Positions 15,443 to 22,292 of a stretch of 23,648 bases of DNA are shown here, in pieces; the first letter of the stretch is position 1; each line of letters begins with the position of its first letter. Origin of the DNA: Kocuria sp. (lineage in GTDB: Bacteria > Actinomycetota > Actinomycetes > Actinomycetales > Micrococcaceae). The notes under the pieces were generated by a model, which saw nothing but the letters and a program-made list of their open reading frames with translations, searched no databases and had not been told where the DNA came from. A program made the translations under genes and the position numbers. The stretch is from the NCBI GenBank assembly GCA_030454085.1, contig JAKDJD010000034.1, positions 1-23,648 on the forward strand, written 5' to 3'.

Positions 15443-16299
15443 CCGAGAACAACCAGGATCGCCAGCCGACACCGGACCGAGCAGAAGACAACGCGTTCTT
15501 CCCGTCCCCCTACTCCCTCTCCCAGTACACGGCCCCCAAGACCGACTTCGACGGCCTCGCCACGGAGGAGAAGTACACCGGCGGCCGGTGGAGGGTGCTC
15601 GTCATCGCAACCGATGAGCGCTACATGCACATGCGCAACGGCACGTTCTTCTCCACCGGAAATCACCCGGTCGAGACGCTCCTGCCGATCCATCACATGG
15701 CGGAGGCCGGCTACGGCATCGACGTCGCGACGACCAGCGGCGGCCCCGGCAAATTCGAGTGGTGGGCCTACCCCCAGGAGGACGACGCCGTCGCCTCAGC
15801 GTGGGAGGCAACCCGAGAGAAGTTCAAGTCTCCGAAGAAGCTCGGATCGGTCGTCGCGGACGGCCTGGATGACTACGCGGCCGTGTTCGTTCCCGGTGGC
15901 CACGGTGCCATGAACGGGATCCCGGACAGCCCCGAGGTTCGGGATGTCCTCGAGTTCTTCCTTCGGAATGACCGTCTCGTCGTCACGCTCTGCCACGGGC
16001 CCGCCGCTCTGCTCGCGGCCGGAATCGATCGGCAGAGCAACCCGTTCGCCGGATTCGAGATTGCCGCCTTCCCGGATTCCCTGGACTTCGGCGCGAACGT
16101 CGATATCGGATACTTGCCGGGCGAAATGCCCTGGCGGCTCGGGAAGAGGCTTGCGGAGGCCGGCCTCACGATCACCAACGACGACATGACGGGTGCCACC
16201 GCACGCGATCGCAACCTGTTGACAGGAGACAGCCCCTTGGCCGCACATCAGCTGGGCAAGGAAGCCGCACTCGCGCTGTTGGAGACCTTTGGCAACTGA
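15439..16299 (+). CDS. hchA: Hsp31/glyoxalase III, DJ-1/PfpI superfamily
   Basis: Protein of 286 residues very close to E. coli HchA (283 residues). HchA is reported to act as a holding chaperone and as a glutathione-independent glyoxalase converting methylglyoxal to lactate; deglycase activity has also been claimed. Matches include AEDNAFFPSPYSLSQYT near the N-terminus, VLVIATDERY, STGNHPVETLLP with Glu79, AVFVPGGHGAMNGIP, the nucleophile elbow LCHGPAA with Cys185-His186, AAFPDS with Asp213, and NDDMTGATARDRNLLTGDSPLAA. His86 is in the place of a metal ligand. AAAGGA lies 8-9 nt before the ATG, inside the end of the TetR gene, with which it overlaps 4 bp. It converges with the methionine aminopeptidase gene. 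Confidence 0.95.
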   Translation: MTENNQDRQPTPDRAEDNAFFPSPYSLSQYTAPKTDFDGLATEEKYTGGRWRVLVIATDERYMHMRNGTFFSTGNHPVETLLPIHHMAEAGYGIDVATTSGGPGKFEWWAYPQEDDAVASAWEATREKFKSPKKLGSVVADGLDDYAAVFVPGGHGAMNGIPDSPEVRDVLEFFLRNDRLVVTLCHGPAALLAAGIDRQSNPFAGFEIAAFPDSLDFGANVDIGYLPGEMPWRLGKRLAEAGLTITNDDMTGATARDRNLLTGDSPLAAHQLGKEAALALLETFGN

Positions 16300-16321
16300 C
16301 TGAAAACCGCCGACCCCGGCA

Positions 16322-17104
16322 TCATTCCTGGATCGCGGCGGGAAGGGTCAGGATCTCCGCTCCCCTGTCCGTGATGGCGATGGTGTGTTCGGAATGAGCG
16401 GTTCGGCACCCGGTGGCGCTGCGAAGCGTCCACCCGTCCGGGTCCTCGGCCAAGCGGTCCGTATCCACCATGACCCACGGCTCTAAGGCGAGGAGTAGCC
16501 CCGCGCGCAATTTCTGACCGCGACCGGGGCGACCGTCGTTGGCGACATGCGGGTCCTGGTGCATCGTGGTGCCGATCCCGTGCCCGCCGAATTCCATGTT
16601 GATCGGGTATCCGGCTTCCCTGAGGACTGCCCCCATGGCGTGGGAGATGTCGCCGATGCGCGCCTTGGGAGATGCGGCGGCGATCCCGGCCGCGAGCGCC
16701 CGCTCGGTGGTGGCGATCATGCGCTCGTCCTCGGGTTCCGGATTGCCGCCGACGACGAAACTGATGGCCGCATCCGCGGCGATCCCGTTGAGGCTGACGG
16801 CGAGATCAAGGGTCAGCAGGTCGCCCTCGGCGAGTCTTTGATCGTGCGGGAGCCCATGGAGAACCGCGTCGTTGACCGAGGTGCAGATGTAGTGGCCGAA
16901 GGGACCGTTGCCGAAGGACGGGGCGTAATCCACGTAGCAGGACTCGGCGCCGGCATCGACAATCATGTCTCGCGTCCAGCCATCGATGTCGAGAAGATTC
17001 GTTCCGGGCCGGACCCTGTCCCTGAGTGTCTGGAGAATTCCTCCCACCAGACGCCCGGATTCGCGGGCACGGGCGAGCTGGCTGGGGCTGAGTATCTCCG
17101 TCAT
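16322..17104 (-). CDS. map: type I methionine aminopeptidase
   Basis: Metalloprotease of 260 residues that removes the initiator methionine from nascent proteins. All metal ligands and catalytic histidines of the E. coli enzyme can be placed: His83 in VLHGLP, Asp100 and Asp111, His175 in GGHGIGTTMHQDP, His182, Glu208 in LEPW and Glu239 in SEHTIAIT. Overall sequence is rather divergent, and the gene is not beside secY/adk where the housekeeping copy usually lies, so this is probably an additional copy. ATG at 17104 is chosen because TACAGT lies 7 nt upstream and the family begins there; the frame stays open for 86 unrelated codons farther upstream. Ends converge with hchA, 22 bp apart. Confidence 0.93.
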   Translation of the reverse strand: MTEILSPSQLARARESGRLVGGILQTLRDRVRPGTNLLDIDGWTRDMIVDAGAESCYVDYAPSFGNGPFGHYICTSVNDAVLHGLPHDQRLAEGDLLTLDLAVSLNGIAADAAISFVVGGNPEPEDERMIATTERALAAGIAAASPKARIGDISHAMGAVLREAGYPINMEFGGHGIGTTMHQDPHVANDGRPGRGQKLRAGLLLALEPWVMVDTDRLAEDPDGWTLRSATGCRTAHSEHTIAITDRGAEILTLPAAIQE

Positions 17105-17111
17105 GCGGACC

Positions 17112-17117
17112 ACTGTA
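17112..17117 (-). promoter_or_regulatory. -10 element, leaderless start of map
   Basis: On the minus strand TACAGT is followed by 7 nt and the ATG, with no SD between. No strong -35 is visible. It is the third exact TACAGT at this spacing in the window. Confidence 0.45.
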
Positions 17118-17297
17118 CAGGTAGGCCATGAGGACGTTCTTGCCGTCCATGAGGCCGGCCCGTCCCTTGGCTCCAGCCCGCCCGTCCCGTCACGAGGGGC
17201 ACGAGATCTCGGATGCAGGCGGACACGTCGCAGGCTGACCCCACGGCGGGCAACCAACGACGTCGGCCCTCTACGGACGCAGCCTCGGGCGGTGGAT

Positions 17298-17666
17298 TTA
17301 TCGTTCCGCCGAGGCGACCCAGTATTCGCGGAATTTGCCGTTGTCGACGCGAAGGATGTCATTGCCGAAGAAGCCGTAGACGGTCCCGTCGGTCATGGTT
17401 CCGGTGCCGGCCCAACGCCCGGCGACCATGTCGCCATCGACCAGCGGAGGCACCTCGATCTCGAAGCTCAGGTCGGAGAACATCCCCTTGGTCTCGGCAA
17501 GAATGTCGGCCAGTCCGTCGGGTCCATAGACCTCCCGACCGGGCCAGTGTCCGATGAAGTCGTCCGTCACGATCTCCGCGGCGACTTCGCGCAGTGCCTC
17601 GCGGTCGAAGGACCCGTTCCACAGCCGCTGGATCCAACGGTAGAAAAGTTCCTTGTTGTCGCCCAT
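17298..17666 (-). CDS. SnoaL-like small alpha/beta-barrel (ester cyclase-like) protein
   Basis: Protein of 122 residues with the profile of the SnoaL/NTF2-like fold: an N-terminal helix (NKELFYRWIQRLWNGSF), a middle segment VTDDFIGHWPGREVYGPDGLADILAETKGMFSDLSFEIEV, then beta strands MVAGRWAGTGTMTDGTVYGFFGNDILRVDNGKFREYWV. The G-PDG-L and V-R-W-x-G-T patterns are typical of proteins annotated as ester cyclase or nuclear transport factor 2 family. The real substrate is unknown, since this fold covers many activities. ATG has AAGGAG 4 nt upstream. It lies 193 bp upstream of map on the same strand and 277 bp downstream of the TetR gene. I see no further gene in either gap. Confidence 0.78.
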   Translation of the reverse strand: MGDNKELFYRWIQRLWNGSFDREALREVAAEIVTDDFIGHWPGREVYGPDGLADILAETKGMFSDLSFEIEVPPLVDGDMVAGRWAGTGTMTDGTVYGFFGNDILRVDNGKFREYWVASAER

Positions 17667-17943
17667 GTCACTCCTTCCGTGCGTCTGGCCATTCTCACAC
17701 GGGCTTCCGGCCTGTTGGCGCAGTCCGCAGAATTTCGGCCGAGCAAATCCGCGGTCTGTCCGACGGCGAGTCTCGGCCTGGGCGAACGGAAGGTCGGTCA
17801 GTTGCTCAACGACCGGGTACTACGGTCCGCGTCATGGCCCCGTCGGCCGTCCAGGTCCGACCAAGGTCTCGGGGCGAAGTCAGGACGCGGAGGCCGGAAC
17901 TCAATCGGATACCCTCGCAGACCAGTCGCTTCCGACCGCGAGG

Positions 17944-18537
17944 TCAGACGGATGCACTCGACGATGAACAGATCCCGTCAAGCACGAACGCGGTTCGGCG
18001 ATCATAGTCGGCGCGAGGTGGCCGCCCGCCGTGCTTGAGCGCCAGGGCGTTGTCTCGGGCGAGTGCCTGAAAGTCTGCGGCCATGAAGCCATGAGCCAGG
18101 ACGCCTGCGGCACGCCCTTGTGCGACAAGGCTGTCATGGAAGTCCGTTCCGGCATGGCACAGGGCGAGCAAGGGTTCGGACTCGCGATATTCCTGAAGAA
18201 GGACATCATTGACTGCCGGAAGTCGATACTGCAGGTCACGGAGCGCAGCGATGTAACCGCGGATCCGCTCTCGAATGCCGACGACGGACCGTGCATCCTC
18301 GATGACAGCCCGCAACTCGGTCGCGACGACGTCGTCGATGACGGCGTCAATGAGCCCCACTCTCCCACCGAGCCGATTGAAGATCGTCGCCTTGCTCACC
18401 CCAGCGGCCGCGGCGATCTCATCGAGGGACGCCGAGAACCCCTGCTCCCGGAACACCCGAACCGCCGCATGCTGGATCCGATCGACGTTTCGACGGGCAT
18501 CCGAACGGAGAGCGGACGCACCTCGGGAATCGGACAC
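17944..18537 (-). CDS. TetR/AcrR-family transcriptional regulator
   Basis: Regulator of 197 residues. Helix-turn-helix: NVDRIQHAAVRVFREQGFSASLDEIAAAAGVSKATIFNRLGGRVGLIDAV, recognition helix at about 48-57. The C-terminal part (LRDLQYRLPAVNDVLLQEY, ALCHAGTDFHDSLVAQGRAAGVL) is helical and fits the ligand-binding domains paired with this type. The GTG start is set by a strong AAGGAGGT 6 nt upstream; an ATG 16 codons earlier lacks such a site. It is divergent from the NmrA-type gene, with a perfect dyad and several TCAACTT-like repeats in the gap, so that gene is the obvious target. The inducer is unknown. Confidence 0.88.
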   Translation of the reverse strand: MSDSRGASALRSDARRNVDRIQHAAVRVFREQGFSASLDEIAAAAGVSKATIFNRLGGRVGLIDAVIDDVVATELRAVIEDARSVVGIRERIRGYIAALRDLQYRLPAVNDVLLQEYRESEPLLALCHAGTDFHDSLVAQGRAAGVLAHGFMAADFQALARDNALALKHGGRPPRADYDRRTAFVLDGICSSSSASV

Positions 18538-18563
18538 GACGCGACCTCCTTGGCAGCCGACGA

Positions 18564-18658
18564 TTAACTTGATCGCAGTAGTCAACTTAGTTCAGGATGG
18601 AGTCACCGCAAAGTTGACCTCCTGGGTCAACTTCAATCTCGCCACGTGCCAGACGTGG
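18564..18658. promoter_or_regulatory. operator region between TetR and the NmrA-type gene
   Basis: A perfect dyad has arms AAGTTGACC (18611-18619) and GGTCAACTT (18625-18633) around 5 bp. Two further half-site-like copies, TTAACTT (18564-18570) and TCAACTT (18582-18588), stand in direct orientation closer to the TetR gene. A third element, CCACGT (18642-18647) and ACGTGG (18653-18658) around 5 bp, is another exact dyad. Spacing and position suit an autoregulated TetR operator. Which promoter each element covers is not resolved. Confidence 0.6.
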
Positions 18659-18705
18659 ACCACGAGAGCGACATCGGGTCACCGGCCCCACGAAAGGACT
18701 TTCAG

Positions 18706-19560
18706 ATGCTCATCGTCACCGGAGCTACAGGCACCCTCAACGGGGCCACCGTCGACCAGCACCTCAAGCGGATTCCACCACACCACATCGGCGTCAGCGT
18801 CCGTGACCCCGCACGCGCCCAGCACCTCGCCGACCGAGGAGTCCGCGTACGACAGGCCAGCTACGACGACCCTCAGGCCCTGCGTCACTCGTTCGCCGAC
18901 GCCGAGCAAGTGCTCCTTGTGTCCTCCAGCGACCTATCTTCTGACGTCGTCGCACAGCACTACAGGGCAATCGATGCCGCCGTCGACGCGGGTGCTCAGC
19001 GAATCTTGTACACGAGCGCCCATGGGACAGCTTTCGACACGCCCTACCCGCCGCTCGGGATCCATGCCGCCACTGAACAACATCTCGCGGCGTCCGGAGT
19101 CGCCTGGACCGCACTGCGCAACGGCTTCTACGGCGACCCGTCCCAGTTGCTCGGTGCGTGGCAGGAAACAGGAGTCATCGCGATGCCCGCCGACGGCCCC
19201 TTCTCCTGGATCGATCGACGCGATGCCGCGGAGGCCGCCGCTGCGATCCTCACGGCTGACACACCGTTGGACGGCCCGATTGACCTGACGCTGCCCGAGC
19301 CGGTCACCCTCGCGGACTTCGCCGCTTCCGCATCCGAGATCACCGGTCGGCAGATCGACCGTGTCGTCGTCGACGACGAGACATGGGTGGCCGACGCAAT
19401 GAGCAATGACGTTCCCGAAGCGGTCGCGCGATTCACCCTGTCCATGTTCCAGGCAACCAGGAGCGGGCATTTCTCGGGTTCGGACCCCACGCTCACGCGC
19501 CTGCTGGGGCGCAAACCCCGTAGCATCACCGATCAGCTTCGTGACCTGGATGTCCGGTGA
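18706..19560 (+). CDS. NmrA-like atypical SDR, NAD(P)H-binding
   Basis: Protein of 284 residues of the NmrA/QOR2-like extended-SDR group, which bind NAD(P)H and act as quinone reductases or redox-sensing regulators. The N-terminus MLIVTGATGTLNGATVDQHL carries the GxxGxxG turn (6-12; the last G is displaced). SVRDPARAQHLADRGVRVRQASYDDPQALRHSF is the usual second-strand region, VLLVSSSD and RILYTSAHG follow, and ATEQHLAASGVAWTALRNGFY is the family's substrate-proximal segment. The ATG has AAAGGA 8 nt upstream. It is divergent from a TetR gene, an arrangement common for this type of protein. Induction by quinones or other electrophiles is inferred, not seen. Confidence 0.88.
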   Translation: MLIVTGATGTLNGATVDQHLKRIPPHHIGVSVRDPARAQHLADRGVRVRQASYDDPQALRHSFADAEQVLLVSSSDLSSDVVAQHYRAIDAAVDAGAQRILYTSAHGTAFDTPYPPLGIHAATEQHLAASGVAWTALRNGFYGDPSQLLGAWQETGVIAMPADGPFSWIDRRDAAEAAAAILTADTPLDGPIDLTLPEPVTLADFAASASEITGRQIDRVVVDDETWVADAMSNDVPEAVARFTLSMFQATRSGHFSGSDPTLTRLLGRKPRSITDQLRDLDVR

Positions 19561-20151
19561 CGCATCGGCCGTCCGCCAGACATCGAACAGGAAGCACGTT
19601 GCGTCTCGATGACCTCTCGAAGGTGCCGTGTAGCGGCATCACGATAGACGGCGCACCTGGATCCGTATCTACCGGCATTTTTCACCGGTGGTTTCGGGGC
19701 GGCTCAACCCCTGGCGTTGATCGGAGATCCGGATCGAGGAGGTGTTGCTGGCAGTCACTCATCACATCGGCGACGGTGGAAATATTGTGAACCAAGCCAC
19801 GAAGCAGGAGGATGCTCGCGGTCACGCATGAACCCATGGTCGGCCAGATCCATACGATTCGAACCTTCCGAGTCACTCGTGAAGGGATATTGACTGGTCT
19901 TCATCTCGACGATTTCCTGTGGTCCGACGGTGAGGACATCGCGGCCCGTGGCCGCAGCCAACGAGTTGCAGGCCGATTCGGGGCTCACGCCCCCCCGGAT
20001 CCGCAGTGTCGATACGGGCTCCAGGACTCCACCGCCGCCTTGCCCGAAACCGCCCGCCCCGTCACGGGAGGGGTGGGTCAGCCGGTTGGCATGAGCCACA
20101 GGAAGCTCGGCGATATCCCGTCCAGCACGAATCGCATGTCCAACGCCACGC
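19561..20151. other. gene-poor stretch with small hairpins
   Basis: I see no convincing gene between the convergent NmrA-type and TetR genes. Open frames exist on both strands (for example minus 19755-20174 and plus 19812 onward) but lack recognisable motifs and consistent codon bias. A nested hairpin is present early: AGGTGC (19621-19626) pairs with GCACCT (19653-19658), and TGCCG with CGGCA (19624-19638) inside it. ACCGG/CCGGT brackets a T-rich loop at 19671-19689. These may be terminators for the NmrA-type gene. The stretch could hold decayed gene remnants. Confidence 0.4.
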
Positions 20152-20907
20152 TCAATGCTCGGATGCAGCGGCAATGCGTACTGCTATGCCGTCAAAAATC
20201 ACCTCAAGGCCGTCCAAAAACCCCCGGTTCGACTCATCGTCCTGCTCTGGCTCATGCCCCAAGGCACCGGATCTCAGCATTGCTGATGTATGCGGAAATT
20301 GGCCTGAGGACACGACCTGATACAAGGCCTGGCCGTATTCTCTCTCGCCCTCAGATTGGCTCTGGCCTGGGTCTCGCCCCTGCTCCAACTCGTTGTGCAA
20401 CAGGGCTGATTGGCGCACGTACCCGCTGAGCAAGGTCAGGATCGCAAGTTTTTCCTCCCAGCCCAGCTTGGAACAGGCCAGCTGGGCAAGGCCTCGCTCC
20501 AACCAGGCAATCTGGTTCGGCCCAGATGGTGCCCGATAGATGGGAACGCGGGGTAGCCAAGGTCGATCCTGGTACAGAGACCAGAGGTCCAGGGCCCACA
20601 ACCGTAACCCGTCTCGCCATCCCGACGTGATTGGCGCAGGACCTTGCGGTACGCCGGCGGCATCAAGCATGAGTTGGAGCAGTTCGTATTTCGAGCCAAT
20701 GTACCGGTACAGCGACATGGGAGTGACACCAAGCTCCTCAGCCACCTTGGACAATGTCGCACCATCAAGGCCATCACTATCTGCAAGTTGAACCGCCGTG
20801 TTGACCACTGTCTCCACATCAAGGGTAGGCCTGCGTCCCCGCTGTGACTCGACCGGCTGCAGCCTCCACAGTCGTTGCAAGAATCCAGGTACCTGACCGT
20901 CTGTCAT
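20152..20907 (-). CDS. TetR-family regulator with TetR-type C-terminal domain
   Basis: Regulator of 251 residues. A basic SQRGRRPTLDVETVVNTAVQLADSDGLDGATLSKVAEELGVTPMSLYRYIGSKYELLQLMLDAAG segment (about 21-86) gives the helix-turn-helix, with recognition helix VTPMSLYRYI at about 61-70. The following GWRDGLRLWALDLWSLYQDRPWLPRVPIYRAPSGPNQIAWLERGLAQL resembles the C-terminal domain of tetracycline-repressor-like proteins (TetR_C_1). The C-terminal 20-30 residues are Ala/Ile-rich. The ATG has GAGGAGG about 10 nt upstream. It is divergent from a DUF418 membrane protein, with a perfect dyad between the genes; control of that neighbour and of itself is the natural reading. Confidence 0.88.
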   Translation of the reverse strand: MTDGQVPGFLQRLWRLQPVESQRGRRPTLDVETVVNTAVQLADSDGLDGATLSKVAEELGVTPMSLYRYIGSKYELLQLMLDAAGVPQGPAPITSGWRDGLRLWALDLWSLYQDRPWLPRVPIYRAPSGPNQIAWLERGLAQLACSKLGWEEKLAILTLLSGYVRQSALLHNELEQGRDPGQSQSEGEREYGQALYQVVSSGQFPHTSAMLRSGALGHEPEQDDESNRGFLDGLEVIFDGIAVRIAAASEH

Positions 20908-20953
20908 CGCGTCACCGCCTCCTCGTCACTCGCCCAAGCCTACAACGGTCGCA

Positions 20954-20982
20954 GTATACGGTGTATAGTTTATGCCGTATAC
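20954..20982. promoter_or_regulatory. perfect 29-bp dyad operator between TetR and DUF418 genes
   Basis: Arms GTATACGG (20954-20961) and CCGTATAC (20975-20982) are exact reverse complements around 13 AT-rich bp. The right arm overlaps the DUF418 -10 (20978-20983). By symmetry the left arm overlaps TATACT on the minus strand (20953-20958), a -10 candidate for the TetR gene. Occupancy would therefore block both promoters, as expected of an autoregulating TetR repressor. Confidence 0.7.
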
Positions 20983-20983
20983 T
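20978..20983 (+). promoter_or_regulatory. -10 element of the DUF418 gene, leaderless spacing
   Basis: TATACT (five of six to consensus) is followed by 7 nt and the ATG at 20991, with no SD. It fixes this ATG over a 49-codon longer frame that would cross the operator. Confidence 0.55.
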
Positions 20984-20990
20984 AACTGGC

Positions 20991-22163
20991 ATGAATCAAC
21001 ATGCACCTCCGTCAATCAGCCCGAGCAGGGCACGAGTACTTGACGTGGACGCCCTCCGAGGCTTCGCCCTCCTGGGAATTTTTTTCGTCAATATAACCTT
21101 CATGGCTTCGGCTTATCCGGGCAATTTGGTCAATGACCCACAGTTCGCGTCATCTACTGATGTCGTAGCTCGCTTTTTGACCACGACATTGTTCTCGATG
21201 AAGTTCTACCTGCTCTTTTCGTTTCTTTTTGGGTACAGCTTTGTCTTGCAAATGGAGGCAGCAAACCGCGCCGGAGCATCGTTTGTTCCGCGCATGGTCC
21301 GTCGAGTCGTAGGGCTCTTCGCTATCGGCGTCGGCCACATCGTCTTGCTTTATGGCGGGGATATCCTCACCACCTATGCCGTAGTTTGCCTGATTCTCTT
21401 GGCCATGTTTCGAATCGGTGACCGGGCCGCATTCGTTGTTTCAGGGGCCATCTACGCTTTCGTCATACTCTCCCTGGTCATCAGCGCTGCGTTCATTGAC
21501 CGTTCGTCATTTATGCCACCCCATGACGAGGCGTTGGTCAATGCCTCAGCTCAAACCCAAGACATGCTGGGTGGACCAGCTGAGATAATTGGTCAGCACA
21601 TCGCGGGGGTAGGTTTGCTAGTTGTCCAAAGCATTTCTCTTCAGGGTCCCACTGCCTTGGCCATGTTCCTGATGGGCATGGTGGCAGCCCGGCGACAATT
21701 GTTCGCGGGATTGGCTGGCAGAGCCTCACTCCTGCGTCGAACCCAGGCTATTGGGTTCGCCGTCGGTTTGACTGGCGGAGTGGTCTTCGCCCTCCTCGGC
21801 GGCGACACGAACACGTGGGCGACTGCCGCGAGTGTCATCACAGCACCTTTCCTGTGCGCAGCGTACGTGGCCACGCTGGTGCGCATCATGCATGCATCCT
21901 CGGGCGCATGGGTGGGCAAGGTTTTTGCACCGGTTGGCCGAATTGCCCTGACAAACTATCTTGGACAATCATTCGCAGGACTTCTTCTTTTCTCTGGAGT
22001 AGGCCTTGGCTTGGCGGGAAAGATTTCTCCGCCTCTCCTGATGGTCCTCGCAGTGGCGATTTTCGCCCTCCAAGCAGCAATCAGTGCCTGGTGGCTAAGG
22101 AGTCATCGTTATGGGCCAGCCGAGTATTTGTTGCGGTGGTTAACGAACTGGAGCCGCCCATGA
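20991..22163 (+). CDS. DUF418 family membrane protein (YeiB-like)
   Basis: Polytopic membrane protein of 390 residues with about 9-10 hydrophobic segments. The opening RVLDVDALRGFALLGIFFVNITFMA is the hallmark of DUF418/YeiB-type proteins. TTTLFSMKFYLLFSFLFGYSFVLQMEAA, VRRVVGLFAIGVGHIVLLYGGDILTTYAV and the C-terminal PVGRIALTNYLGQSFAGLLLFSGVGLGLAGK also match the family's conserved blocks. The biochemical role of DUF418 proteins is not established; similarity to acyltransferase-like membrane proteins has been suggested. Codons appear less GC-biased than in the left half of the window. It is divergent from its presumed TetR repressor, which suggests inducible expression. An imperfect hairpin follows the stop. 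Confidence 0.9.
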   Translation: MNQHAPPSISPSRARVLDVDALRGFALLGIFFVNITFMASAYPGNLVNDPQFASSTDVVARFLTTTLFSMKFYLLFSFLFGYSFVLQMEAANRAGASFVPRMVRRVVGLFAIGVGHIVLLYGGDILTTYAVVCLILLAMFRIGDRAAFVVSGAIYAFVILSLVISAAFIDRSSFMPPHDEALVNASAQTQDMLGGPAEIIGQHIAGVGLLVVQSISLQGPTALAMFLMGMVAARRQLFAGLAGRASLLRRTQAIGFAVGLTGGVVFALLGGDTNTWATAASVITAPFLCAAYVATLVRIMHASSGAWVGKVFAPVGRIALTNYLGQSFAGLLLFSGVGLGLAGKISPPLLMVLAVAIFALQAAISAWWLRSHRYGPAEYLLRWLTNWSRP

Positions 22164-22176
22164 GGTTGGCAGGAAG

Positions 22177-22212
22177 CAAATGAGGGCCAAGGGATCGCTT
22201 GCTGGCCATTTG
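22177..22212 (+). terminator. possible hairpin terminator after the DUF418 gene
   Basis: CAAATG (22177-22182) pairs with CATTTG (22207-22212), and GCCA (22186-22189) with TGGC (22203-22206), leaving a 3-nt bulge and a 13-nt loop. It begins 13 nt past the stop. There is no T-tract. Confidence 0.3.
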
Positions 22213-22292
22213 ACGGGCACACCACGCATTCACCTCAAGTAGTGCTCACAATGATGCCACCGTGGCGAGTCAGCAGTTGAACCTGGAGAGTC

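Noticed and set aside
17105..17362. 86-codon upstream extension of map
   Set aside because: It overlaps the SnoaL-like gene and carries no MetAP sequence; a leaderless promoter fits the ATG at 17104.
19812..20429. Plus-strand open frame overlapping the end of the TetR gene
   Set aside because: Off-frame composition, no motif, and half of it is antisense to a clear TetR protein.
20844..20990. 49-codon upstream extension of the DUF418 gene
   Set aside because: It would cross the TetR start and the dyad operator; the family signature begins just after the ATG at 20991.
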